Source: Aliirhizobium wenxiniae (GTDB lineage: Bacteria > Pseudomonadota > Alphaproteobacteria > Rhizobiales > Rhizobiaceae). Taken from it: 64,000 nucleotides of DNA. How positions within the stretch are numbered: position 1 is the stretch's first letter; every line of letters starts with the position of its first letter. The notes under the pieces were generated by a model that was not told the DNA's origin, did no database searches, and was given only the letters and a program-made list of their open reading frames with translations. The stretch spans positions 124,001 to 188,000 of the forward strand of contig NZ_JAEUAN010000002.1 of the NCBI RefSeq assembly GCF_019511445.1. The letters are read 5' to 3'. The position numbers and the translations under genes were made by a program. Positions 17,893 through 26,204 of this stretch are shown in pieces.

Positions 17893-18663
17893 ATGGACAT
17901 TGCAGCGCTCTTAGCAGACCCGGGGGCCTGGGTAGCGCTCGTAACACTCGTGGTCATGGAAGTCGTGCTCGGCATCGACAACCTGATCTTCATTTCCATC
18001 CTGACCAACAAGCTGCCGCCTGAGCATCGCGAGAAGGCACGCAAGATCGGTATCGGTCTGGCACTGATCATGCGTCTCGGCCTGCTCGGCACAATCGCCT
18101 GGATCGTCCAGCTGACCAACCCGATCTTCGAGGTTTTCGGCCAGCCCTTCTCCTGGAAGGACCTGATCCTCATCGCCGGTGGCCTGTTCCTCGTCTACAA
18201 GGCGACCAAGGAAATCCATCATTCTGTCGATGTCGTCGATCACAAGGAAGATCTTGTCGGTGCTGGTTCGGAAGTCGTGCAGATGAGCTTCAGCGCGGCA
18301 ATCGTGCAGATCCTCATTCTCGATCTGGTCTTCTCGATTGACTCGATCATCACCGCTGTCGGCATGACGCCGCATCTGCCGATCATGATCGTCGCCGTCG
18401 TCGCAGCCGTCACCGTCATGCTGCTTGCCGCAACGCCGCTCGCCAACTTCATCGAGCGCAACCCGACCATCGTCATGCTGGCACTCGGCTTCCTGCTGAT
18501 GATCGGCGCGACGCTGATCGCGGAAGGTTTTGGCGTCCATGTGCCTAAGGGCTACATCTACGCCGCCATGGCCTTCTCGGCTTTGGTCGAGATGCTCAAC
18601 ATGTGGTCCAGAAACGCCAAGGCCAAAAACAAGGCCAAGGGCGGCGGCGAAACGCACCATTGA
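17893..18663 (+). CDS. TerC family integral membrane protein
   Basis: The 256-residue protein has about seven membrane helices and the family's charged intramembrane motifs: [18 protein letters not shown] in helix 1 and its repeat [17 protein letters not shown] in the second half, each with Glu/Asp residues thought to bind metal. [18 protein letters not shown] and [17 protein letters not shown] follow. TerC proteins are linked to tellurite resistance and to Mn2+ export that metallates exported enzymes. The ATG at 17893 follows AGGAGATATGG. The leader of about 107 bp was checked for a yybP-ykoY manganese riboswitch; none was recognised. Confidence 0.92.
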   Translation: MDIAALLADPGAWVALVTLVVMEVVLGIDNLIFISILTNKLPPEHREKARKIGIGLALIMRLGLLGTIAWIVQLTNPIFEVFGQPFSWKDLILIAGGLFLVYKATKEIHHSVDVVDHKEDLVGAGSEVVQMSFSAAIVQILILDLVFSIDSIITAVGMTPHLPIMIVAVVAAVTVMLLAATPLANFIERNPTIVMLALGFLLMIGATLIAEGFGVHVPKGYIYAAMAFSALVEMLNMWSRNAKAKNKAKGGGETHH

Positions 18664-18671
18664 TCTAAGGA

Positions 18672-18698
18672 AAAGGGCGCCCAAGGCGCCCTTTTTTA
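18672..18698. terminator. Bidirectional terminator between terC and glutathione peroxidase
   Basis: AAAGGGCGCC and GGCGCCCTTT form a stem with a 3-base loop (CAA), followed by a T-run rightward; leftward the complement also has a T-run. It serves the two convergent genes. Confidence 0.92.
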
Positions 18699-18701
18699 TT
18701 A

Positions 18702-19247
18702 TCAGTTTTTCGCCAGTTCGCGATCCAGCACGGCGATCAACCGGCTATCCTCAGCGGTCACATCCGGCGCAAAACGCGCCACAATCTTTCCGTCACGGCC
18801 GATCAGGAACTTCTCAAAATTCCAGACGATCTCCCCGTCATCGGCGATCTCCATGCCGTGAGCGCGCAGCCGTTCCTTCATCGGACCGTCGCCCGTGGTC
18901 GAAACGCCCGAACCGGTAAGCGCCTTGTAGAGCGGGTGCTTGTCCTCGCCCTTTACAGAGATCTTCGAAAAGATCGGGAATTTCACGTCATAGGTCAGCT
19001 GGCAGAACTCAACGATCTCAGCATCCGTGCCCGGCTCCTGTTCCTTGAAATTGTTCGCCGGGAAAGCCGTGATGACGAACCCTTCGTCTCGCTTGTCTTC
19101 ATAGAGCTTTTCCAACCCTTCATACTGCTTGGTCAGCCCGCATTTGGAGGCGACGTTCACCACCAGCATGACCTGCCCCTTGTAATCGCCAAGCGTGGTC
19201 TCGCTCCCGTCAGTGCGTTTGACGGGAATGGAAAGAATATCGGTCAT
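18702..19247 (-). CDS. Glutathione peroxidase family thiol peroxidase
   Basis: A 181-residue cytoplasmic protein with a thioredoxin fold. The catalytic Cys36 lies in NVASKCGLT (Cys, not selenocysteine), Gln70 in NNFKEQEPG and Trp in VWNFEKFLIGRDG, so the catalytic set is complete although the usual FPCNQF is FPANNF. Such Cys enzymes reduce hydrogen peroxide and lipid peroxides, often using thioredoxin rather than glutathione. It is monocistronic, closed by the bidirectional terminator at 18672-18698. Confidence 0.93.
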   Translation of the reverse strand: MTDILSIPVKRTDGSETTLGDYKGQVMLVVNVASKCGLTKQYEGLEKLYEDKRDEGFVITAFPANNFKEQEPGTDAEIVEFCQLTYDVKFPIFSKISVKGEDKHPLYKALTGSGVSTTGDGPMKERLRAHGMEIADDGEIVWNFEKFLIGRDGKIVARFAPDVTAEDSRLIAVLDRELAKN

Positions 19248-19315
19248 GGAAAACTCCTCGGGAGATGCAATGCGGATGCGCGCAGCTTAATACGCACATC
19301 CGGCTTGTCCATGGC

Positions 19316-20074
19316 TCAGGCGACCTCGTCGATCAGCACCTGGATCTGGCCGCGTGAACAGCGCTCGATCCGGCCCGTCACGCCATAGACCTGGTTGAGT
19401 ACGTCAGGTGTCAGCGCCACCTCTGGCTCACCATCGGAAACCACTCGCCCGCCGGACAGCAGGACCAGCCGCTCGCACCAGCGGCAGGCAAGACCGAGAT
19501 CATGCAGAACCGCGATCGAGATGATCCCCTGCTCCTCGGTAATCTCCCGGATCGTGCGCATGACGCGGATCTGATGGGCAACGTCGAGCGCCGAGGTCGG
19601 CTCGTCGAGCAGCAGCACGCGCGGCTTGCGCACCAGCGCCTGCGCAAGGCTGGCCAGCTGCCGCTGACCGCCGGAAAGCGAATCCAGCTGCGCCATGGCA
19701 AGATTGCTGATCCCGAGCCTGTCCAATACCGCAAGCGAGCGCTTCACCGCATCCGGATCACGTGACGAGGCGCGAAGTGCCCCGATCGTTGCCTCCAGCA
19801 CCGTCAGCGCCACCCGCTGCGGCAGCGATTGCGGCATATAGGTGATCGCCCGTGCCCGCTCAGCCGGCGATTGCCGGGTGATGTCGGCGCCATCCAGATG
19901 CAGCACCCCACCTGCCTTGTGCAGACCCGCAAGCGAACGCAGCAGCGTTGACTTTCCGGCGCCGTTCTGGCCGAGAAACGCCGTGATCGTCCCGGCCGGC
20001 ATCGCGGAAATATCGACATCTTTCAGCACCGGCTTTTTGCCGTAACCGGCAGAGAGTTTTTCGACCGAAAGCAT
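19316..20074 (-). CDS. Iron/siderophore-type ABC transporter ATP-binding protein (FecE-like)
   Basis: The 252-residue ATPase starts at ATG 20074, overlapping the permease stop by one base (TGATG), so the genes are coupled. Walker A is GQNGAGKST (35-43), the signature LSGGQRQLASLAQAL and Walker B VLLLDEPTSALD, with the H-loop VLHDLGLA. It energises the FecCD-type permease encoded upstream. Partners and order (binding protein, permease, ATPase) match iron-siderophore, haem or cobalamin importers. Confidence 0.9.
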   Translation of the reverse strand: MLSVEKLSAGYGKKPVLKDVDISAMPAGTITAFLGQNGAGKSTLLRSLAGLHKAGGVLHLDGADITRQSPAERARAITYMPQSLPQRVALTVLEATIGALRASSRDPDAVKRSLAVLDRLGISNLAMAQLDSLSGGQRQLASLAQALVRKPRVLLLDEPTSALDVAHQIRVMRTIREITEEQGIISIAVLHDLGLACRWCERLVLLSGGRVVSDGEPEVALTPDVLNQVYGVTGRIERCSRGQIQVLIDEVA

Positions 20075-21144
20075 CAGGATTTCCCTGCTTTGGAAAAGAT
20101 CAGGGCAAGGAAGAACGGCACGCCGATCAGCGAGGTGACGATACCGACCGGGATCAGCACGCCCGGCACGATGATCTTGCTGGCGGCCGATGCGAGCGCC
20201 ATGACCAGCGCGCCGCACAGCATGCTCGCCGGCAGGAAGAACCGATGATCCTCGCCAACCAGAAGCCGTGCGATATGCGGCCCGACGAGACCGATGAACC
20301 CAATCGTGCCGACGAAGGAAACGGAGGTCGCGGCGAGAATGCTGACGCGCAGCAGTGAGAAGAACCGCAAACGCGTCACGTCGATGCCGAACGAGCGCGC
20401 CCGGTCCTCGCCGAGCCTCAACGCCGTCAGCTTCCAGCAGGCCGCCATCGAGAACGGCACGACGCAGGCCATGACCAGCGCCATGATCTGCAGCTTCGTC
20501 CAGGTCGAGCGGGTCAGGCTACCCATGCTCCAGAACACGAGCTGCTGCAGCGCCTCGGCGGAAGCGACGAACTGCATGATGGCGACTAGCGCGTTGAAGA
20601 TGAAGACGAGCGCAATGCCGAACAGCACGAGCGTTTCGACACCCGCGCCGCGCAAGCCGGAAAGCGCCTGCAGAAGCAGAACCGAGCCGAAAGCAAAGAT
20701 GAATGCGTTGGCGGGAATGAACCACTCGGCCGGCAGGCCCGGAATGCCGAGCTGCAGCACGATGGCAAGCGCCGCACCGAAGGATGCGGCGGACGACACA
20801 CCGAGCGTAAAGGGGCTTGCCAGCGGATTGTCGAGAATGGTCTGCATCTCGGCACCGGCAAGCGACAGGGAAGCACCGACAAGCAGAGCCATCAGCGAAT
20901 AGGGCAGCCGCACGTCGACGACGATCGCCCGCACGCCCCGGCTGACACTCTCCGGTTGGAAGATCGCGGCCAGTACGTCACTGGGTGAAAGACCGGAAGA
21001 CCCGACGCAGACATCGATCACTGCCGCGGCGCAAAGCGCCACGGCAAGAATGATCAGCATCATCACTTTCACGCGGATCTTGCCATGATAGGCACGCTCC
21101 GCCTCCGCCAGCAGAACCGGCGAATTGTGTTCGGCAATACTCAA
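20074..21144 (-). CDS. FecCD family ABC transporter permease
   Basis: A 356-residue inner membrane protein with about ten helices. FecCD family marks are VRLPYSLMALLVGASLSLAG, MQTILDNPLASPFTLGVSS (close to the usual NPLADP), LRLGEDRARSFGIDV and the C-terminal ATPase-coupling loop GTIGFIGLVGPHIARLLVG (both listed in short pieces). It should form a homodimer. The gap of 80 bp from the binding-protein gene holds a strong hairpin. Confidence 0.92.
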   Translation of the reverse strand: MSIAEHNSPVLLAEAERAYHGKIRVKVMMLIILAVALCAAAVIDVCVGSSGLSPSDVLAAIFQPESVSRGVRAIVVDVRLPYSLMALLVGASLSLAGAEMQTILDNPLASPFTLGVSSAASFGAALAIVLQLGIPGLPAEWFIPANAFIFAFGSVLLLQALSGLRGAGVETLVLFGIALVFIFNALVAIMQFVASAEALQQLVFWSMGSLTRSTWTKLQIMALVMACVVPFSMAACWKLTALRLGEDRARSFGIDVTRLRFFSLLRVSILAATSVSFVGTIGFIGLVGPHIARLLVGEDHRFFLPASMLCGALVMALASAASKIIVPGVLIPVGIVTSLIGVPFFLALIFSKAGKS

Positions 21145-21182
21145 ACGATGCTCCGATGCTGGAGTTTTAAAAACAGATGGAT

Positions 21183-21218
21183 GGAGCAGCTTCGCGTGTG
21201 GAAAGGCGAAGCTACTCC
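21183..21218 (-). other. Intercistronic hairpin after FecB-type gene
   Basis: GGAGCAGCTTCGC (21183-21195) pairs with GCGAAGCTACTCC (21206-21218) with one mismatch, seven bases past the stop of the binding-protein gene. TTTTT follows about ten bases beyond on the minus strand. It may protect or attenuate the operon mRNA. Confidence 0.65.
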
Positions 21219-21224
21219 AAAAAA

Positions 21225-22346
21225 TTACTGCGTTACCGGTGCCGAGGCGCCAAGCACGACAGGTGCATCGGGGATCTTGGTGAAGGTCTTAATCAGCGTC
21301 GCATAGGTCGCGGCGGGATCGAGATCCTTGAAGGCTTCTGGATACATGAAACTCGCCATGTATTCGAGGCCGACGATATTATACGGATGGTTGTAGAACT
21401 GATGGTAGAGACCGTAGACACGGCCATCCTGCACCGCCTTCATCGCCGCAAAGCCGTCGCGCTGTTCCAGCTTGCCGAGTGCGGCCGAAACCTGCTGCGG
21501 CGTGACGTTGTAGCCGAAAGGTGCCGCCGAGTTCTCCGGGTTCGTCCACTGCGAACCGGACATGATGTAGACATCCGGCGGGTTGGAGCCGAGCAGCGCT
21601 TCGAGCGACACCGTACCCGTCTGGCCCGGCAAAAGCTTGGAACCGATATTGTTGCCCTTCAGCGAGGTGACGAGCTTGCCAAAGCCGGTATCACCGTGAG
21701 TAAAGCAGCAACCGTCACCCTTGTTGCCGGCCTTGGCTTCGACGAAGACGTTCGGATGTGTCTCCTGTTTGGCGATGACCTCGTTCAGATGGTCGAGATG
21801 CTGCTTGTAGAAGGATACATATTCGGCGGCTTCCTTCTCGCGATCCATGACCTTGCCGAGCACTTCGACGCTTTCCGTCGTGTGGCCGACCGGCTCTTCC
21901 ATCACGTCCAGATAGACGACAGGGATATCAAGCGCCTTCAGCTTTTCCTCGATACCGCCTTCCTTGAAGGATTTCTGTGCCCGCATCTGAGCGACGACGA
22001 CATCAGGCTTGGCGGCGATGACCGCTTCCAGATCGGTTTCACCATCCTCGGAAAGGCTCATCACCGGCGGCGCCTTGCCGAAAGCCTGGTCCATCAGCTT
22101 GGCGGTACCCGGATCCGACTTAACGAAATTGGAACTCCAGCCGACGACACGTGCATAGGGGTTGTCGCGATCGAGCAATGCAACGGTCAGCATGTCGCGA
22201 CCATCCTGCAGAATGATCCGCTCGGGTTTCTTGGTGATCGTCACGCTGCGACCAGCGACATCGGTGATGTTTGCCGGATAGTCGGTGGCGAAAGCGGTGG
22301 ATGCACCAAGCGCAAGGGCGAAAGCGGAAAATACGATCGGTCTCAT
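21225..22346 (-). CDS. ABC transporter substrate-binding protein, FecB/TroA-like (iron chelate type)
   Basis: The 373-residue protein has a signal peptide (MRPIVFSAFALALGASTAFA) and a class III periplasmic-binding fold: ITDVAGRSVTITKKPERII near the start, AAKPDVVVAQ, a long central helix, and NPPDVYIMSGSQW and DGRVYGLYHQFYNHPYNIVGLEYMA (in parts) in the C-lobe. The piece GDGCCFTHGDTGFGKLV has a Cys pair unusual for the family. ATG 22346 follows GAGGACACCC. It is the first gene of the operon with FecCD permease and FecE ATPase. Ligand is likely an iron chelate, but haem or cobalamin cannot be excluded. Confidence 0.88.
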   Translation of the reverse strand: MRPIVFSAFALALGASTAFATDYPANITDVAGRSVTITKKPERIILQDGRDMLTVALLDRDNPYARVVGWSSNFVKSDPGTAKLMDQAFGKAPPVMSLSEDGETDLEAVIAAKPDVVVAQMRAQKSFKEGGIEEKLKALDIPVVYLDVMEEPVGHTTESVEVLGKVMDREKEAAEYVSFYKQHLDHLNEVIAKQETHPNVFVEAKAGNKGDGCCFTHGDTGFGKLVTSLKGNNIGSKLLPGQTGTVSLEALLGSNPPDVYIMSGSQWTNPENSAAPFGYNVTPQQVSAALGKLEQRDGFAAMKAVQDGRVYGLYHQFYNHPYNIVGLEYMASFMYPEAFKDLDPAATYATLIKTFTKIPDAPVVLGASAPVTQ

Positions 22347-22591
22347 GGGTGTCCTCTGTGTGTCCGTTGCATCAGATCTCCTCCCGGTTGCGGACCTACG
22401 ACCATTTCATGACCAAAACAATCAACTTTCACTTGAAAAATGGCCCTGTTCCGATGACCCCACCCAATTCGCAGTAGAATTGTACAAATCGGCAATATCC
22501 TGCATCCGCGTTTGAAACGATCCGGCCTCTCGGGCATTATTGCGTCACTCGACACCACCCGCCTCGCCGCACGCATACCCCCCGGAGCCGC
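22347..22591. other. Divergent intergenic region, iron ABC operon / SLC13 gene
   Basis: This 245-bp region holds the divergent promoters. The only symmetric site seen is TCAACTTTCACTTGA (about 22422-22436, TCAA-N7-TTGA). It was compared from memory with rhizobial iron boxes (Irr, RirA) and is not a convincing match. Confidence 0.35.
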
Positions 22592-24361
22592 ATGACAACC
22601 CAGCAGATCCTCGCCTTCGCCGTCATCGCCGCGATGATGGCCGTGTTCATCTGGGATCGGTTTCGCTATGATGTGGTCGCCTGTTGCGCGCTGGTATTGG
22701 CGGTAGCGCTTGGTGTCGTGCCAACCGATCAGGCATTTTCCGGCTTTTCCGACGACATCGTCATCATCGTCGGCTCAGCACTTGTCGTCTCCGCAGGTGT
22801 GGCACGCTCCGGCATCGTCGATCTGGCGATCAAGAAATTCTTCCCCAATCTCAACACGCTGCACACGCAGCTTGCCCTGTTGATGATCGTAGTGGCGATC
22901 CTCTCCGCCTTCATCAAGAATATCGGCGCACTCGCCATCATGATGCCGGTCGCCTTCCAGTTCGCCAAGAAGTCCGGCGCCTCACCGTCGAAATACCTTA
23001 TGCCGATGGCCTTCTCCGCACTGCTCGGCGGGCTGATGACCCAGATCGGCACCTCGCCCAATATCGTCGTTTCGCGCATCCGTGAAGAACTGACCGGCCA
23101 GTCCTTCACCATGTTCGATTTCACCCCGATGGGCGTCATCCTCTGCGTTGTCGGCATCACCTTCCTGCTTTTCTTCCATTGGCTGGTACCCAGCCGTACG
23201 AAGGAAAACAACTCGATCGAGGAAGCCGTCGAGATCAAGAACTACACGTCAGAAGTGATGGTGACGGCGCAATCCACCGTGCTCGAAAAACGGCTGGGCG
23301 AACTGCTGAAGCTTGGCGATGGCGAAGTGATCGCCAACGCCGTGCTGCGCGGCACTGCCCGCATGGCGCCATTCCCGGACCTCACCCTGCGGGAAAACGA
23401 TATCGTCCTGCTCGAAGGCCCATCCAAGGCGCTGGACCGCATCGTCTCGAACGCCAAGCTGCAATTGTCCGGCAAGCCGCTGACCGGCGAACAGGCGCAG
23501 GGCGATATCATCTCGGTCGAAGCGATCATCAGCCAGGAATCACCGCTGAAAGGCCTGTCCGCCAAGGAACTGGCACTCTCCTATACCCGCGGCGTCAATC
23601 TTCTTGCGATCAGCCGTCATGGCGAACGCGTGAAGGAGCGCCTAGGCAGACTGACGCTTGCGGCCGGCGACGTGATCGTGTTGCAGGGCTCGCGAAAGAC
23701 GATGCCAACCATCATGCAGGATTTTTCCCTCCTGCCGCTCGCCCAGCGCGAAGTGCTGCTCGGCACCCGCCGCCGCGCCTATATCCCGCTCATCATTCTT
23801 GCGCTCGCCATGGCGGCGACTGCCGTCGGCCTCGCCCCGGTTCCGGTCGCCTTCTTCGCCGCAGCCCTCGGAATGGTCGTCTTCCGCTGCATCCCGCTCA
23901 CCGATTTCTACAAGTCCGTCGACGGGCCGATCCTCGTCATGCTGGCAGCGCTCATTCCCGTCTCCGACAGCCTGCGCACCACAGGCGGCAGCGACCTGAT
24001 CGCCGGCTGGCTCGGCGAGGTCGCGGCCACCCTGCCGGCCTGGGGCGCCCTTGGCCTCATCCTTGTCACCGCAATGGCCGTCACCCCCTTCCTCAACAAT
24101 GCTGCGACCGTGCTGGTCATGGGTCCGATCGCTGCAAGCTTTGCCACCAATCTCGGTTTCAAGCCCGAGGCCTTCCTGATGGCGGTGGCGATCGGCGCCG
24201 GCTGCGATTTCTTGACCCCCGTCGGCCACCAGTGCAACACGCTGGTCTTCGGTCCGGGCGGCTACAAATTCTCCGATTACCCGAGGCTTGGTCTGCCTTT
24301 GTCCTTCCTCATCATCCTCGTCAGCATTCCGGCCTTGCTCTACATCTGGCCAGTCGGTTGA
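22592..24361 (+). CDS. SLC13 family anion/dicarboxylate permease with two RCK_C domains
   Basis: A 589-residue inner membrane protein. Helical halves flank a cytoplasmic insert of about residues 205-385 with two TrkA-C (RCK_C) modules (KLGDGEVIANAVLRG ... LRENDIVLLEGPS and LKGLSAKEL ... LAAGDVIVLQGS). Family marks are FIKNIGALAIMMPVAF and IGTSPNIVVS in the first half and TPFLNNAATVLVMGPIA with TPVGHQCNTLVFGPGGY in the second. Such proteins move dicarboxylates, sulfate or similar anions with Na+ or H+. ATG 22592 has CGGAG upstream. Substrate is not predictable here. Confidence 0.9.
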   Translation: MTTQQILAFAVIAAMMAVFIWDRFRYDVVACCALVLAVALGVVPTDQAFSGFSDDIVIIVGSALVVSAGVARSGIVDLAIKKFFPNLNTLHTQLALLMIVVAILSAFIKNIGALAIMMPVAFQFAKKSGASPSKYLMPMAFSALLGGLMTQIGTSPNIVVSRIREELTGQSFTMFDFTPMGVILCVVGITFLLFFHWLVPSRTKENNSIEEAVEIKNYTSEVMVTAQSTVLEKRLGELLKLGDGEVIANAVLRGTARMAPFPDLTLRENDIVLLEGPSKALDRIVSNAKLQLSGKPLTGEQAQGDIISVEAIISQESPLKGLSAKELALSYTRGVNLLAISRHGERVKERLGRLTLAAGDVIVLQGSRKTMPTIMQDFSLLPLAQREVLLGTRRRAYIPLIILALAMAATAVGLAPVPVAFFAAALGMVVFRCIPLTDFYKSVDGPILVMLAALIPVSDSLRTTGGSDLIAGWLGEVAATLPAWGALGLILVTAMAVTPFLNNAATVLVMGPIAASFATNLGFKPEAFLMAVAIGAGCDFLTPVGHQCNTLVFGPGGYKFSDYPRLGLPLSFLIILVSIPALLYIWPVG

Positions 24362-24498
24362 TACAGGTAAGATCCTGCTAGGGCCGTTGGGCCTAAAAAC
24401 CTTGACGCTTCGGCCTGAATATGGCCTAAGCCTGCCCCAATCCCTATTCCCGGAACAGGCTTGGCGCATTCGGTTGCGCCGCGAAATAGAGCAGCACA

Positions 24499-25956
24499 AT
24501 GATCAACCCGACCCCACGCGTCCGCATCGCTCCCTCGCCGACCGGCGAGCCGCATGTCGGCACCGCCTATATCGCCCTTTTCAACTACCTCTTTGCAAAG
24601 AAGAACGGCGGCGAATTCATCCTGCGCATCGAGGATACCGATGCCACCCGCTCGACGCTCGAATTCGAGGAACGGGTTCTGGATGCGCTGAAATGGACGG
24701 GTCTGAAATGGTCGGAAGGCCCGGATGTCGGCGGCCCCTACGGTCCCTACCGCCAGTCAGAGCGCAAGGACATGTACCAGCCCTATGCACAGGACCTGCT
24801 CGACAAAGGCCATGCCTTCCGTTGCTTCTGCACGCCCGAGCGGCTCGAGCAGATGCGCGAAGGCCAGCGCGCCGCCGGCAAGCCGCCGAAATATGACGGC
24901 CTCTGCCTGCATCTGACGGCCGAGGAAGTGACCTCGAAAATGGCAGCCGGCGAAAGCTCCGTCGTGCGCATGAAAGTCCCGACCGAAGGTTCCTGCGATT
25001 TCAACGACGCCGTTTACGGCGACGTGTCGATTCCGTGGGATTCGGTTGACATGCAGGTCCTCATCAAGGGCGACGGCATGCCGACCTATCACATGGCAAA
25101 CGTCATCGACGACCACCTGATGAAGATCACCCACGTCGCCCGCGGCGAGGAGTGGTTGGCATCTGTGCCGAAGCATATCCTGCTTTACCGCTATTTCGGC
25201 TGGGAAGCGCCGGTCTGGATGCACCTCTCGCTGATGAGGAATGCCGACAAGTCGAAGCTCTCCAAGCGCAAGAACCCGACCTCGATCAGCTATTACTCTG
25301 CTTTGGGCTACCTGCCGGAAGCGCTGATGAACTTCCTCGGCCTGTTCTTCGTGCAGATCGCCGAAGGTGAAGAACTGCTGACCATGGAAGAGCTGACGGC
25401 AAAGTTCGAGCCGGACGCACTCTCCAAGGCCGGCGCGATTTTCGACCTGCAGAAGCTCGAATGGCTGAACGGCCGCTGGCTGCGCGAAAAGCTGACGCCG
25501 GAAGAATTCGTCGCCCGCACGCTCGAATGGGCGATGGAAAACGACCGCCTGAAGCAGGGTCTGCTGCATTCGCAGAGCCGCGTCTCCAAGCTCGGCGACC
25601 TGCCGAACCTTGCCGGCTTCCTGCTCGCCGCCGATGTCGGCCTCACACCGGCATCCTTCGCCGGCCTGAAGACCTCGCCGGAAGACACGCTCCTGATCCT
25701 CAACACGGTCCAGGCCGACATCGAAAAGATGATCGAGTGGAATGTCGAGGCGATTGATGCCGAACTGCGCGCCGTGGCCGACAAGCTTGAGAAGAAGCTG
25801 CGCGTTGTCACCCCGCCGCTCTTCATCGCCATGTCCGGCTCGTCTCGCTCGCTGCCGCTGTTTGACTCGATGGCCATCCTCGGCCGCTCCGTCGTGCGCC
25901 AGCGCCTGAAGATCGCAGCAACGGTCGTCGCCTCTATGGTGGGCGACGGGAAGTAA
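24499..25956 (+). CDS. gltX: Glutamyl-tRNA synthetase
   Basis: The 485-residue class I synthetase charges tRNA-Glu in the cytoplasm. The HIGH motif is PHVGTAY (residues 18-24) after RIAPSPTGE, and the KMSKS loop is KLSKRKN (from residue 253). LRIEDTDATRS, HVARGEEWLASVPKH and the C-terminal anticodon-binding helical domain are all present. Rhizobia usually carry two gltX paralogues, and alphaproteobacterial GluRS often also charges tRNA-Gln for GatCAB; which copy this is cannot be told here. It is followed by a 250-bp gap with a large palindromic repeat and then lysS. Confidence 0.95.
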   Translation: MINPTPRVRIAPSPTGEPHVGTAYIALFNYLFAKKNGGEFILRIEDTDATRSTLEFEERVLDALKWTGLKWSEGPDVGGPYGPYRQSERKDMYQPYAQDLLDKGHAFRCFCTPERLEQMREGQRAAGKPPKYDGLCLHLTAEEVTSKMAAGESSVVRMKVPTEGSCDFNDAVYGDVSIPWDSVDMQVLIKGDGMPTYHMANVIDDHLMKITHVARGEEWLASVPKHILLYRYFGWEAPVWMHLSLMRNADKSKLSKRKNPTSISYYSALGYLPEALMNFLGLFFVQIAEGEELLTMEELTAKFEPDALSKAGAIFDLQKLEWLNGRWLREKLTPEEFVARTLEWAMENDRLKQGLLHSQSRVSKLGDLPNLAGFLLAADVGLTPASFAGLKTSPEDTLLILNTVQADIEKMIEWNVEAIDAELRAVADKLEKKLRVVTPPLFIAMSGSSRSLPLFDSMAILGRSVVRQRLKIAATVVASMVGDGK

Positions 25957-25991
25957 TATCGAGAGCTGCCGGCAACGGCAGTGCCCTGAAA

Positions 25992-26170
25992 TACCCCCCT
26001 CTGCCCTGCCGGGCATCTCCCCCACAAGGGGGGAGATCCTCAAGGGGCACTGCCCTGTGCCTTATCGATCGTCGAATGCCTGACATGCGACGCCAAAGAG
26101 AGGACAAGGAAAGTGCTTCATCTGATCTCCCCCCTTGTGGGGGAGATGTCCGGCAGGACAGAGGGGGGTA
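25992..26170. repeat. 47-bp near-perfect inverted repeat between gltX and lysS (mosaic element B)
   Basis: Arms 25992-26038 and 26124-26170 are reverse complements at 45 of 47 positions, flanking 85 bp. Each arm holds the core CCCCCACAAGGGGGGAGATC and a small inner stem. The two differences fall on both sides of that inner stem (GCCC/GGGC in one arm, GTCC/GGAC in the other), so pairing is kept. The right arm ends 34 bases before the lysS ATG. Confidence 0.92.
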
Positions 26171-26204
26171 ACCGCAACGAATACAGCCCTTAAAGGCGAA
26201 CACG

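Noticed and set aside
22422..22436. TCAA-N7-TTGA before the FecB-type gene as an iron box
   Set aside because: It does not match the Irr or RirA motifs as remembered, and such short symmetry is common by chance.
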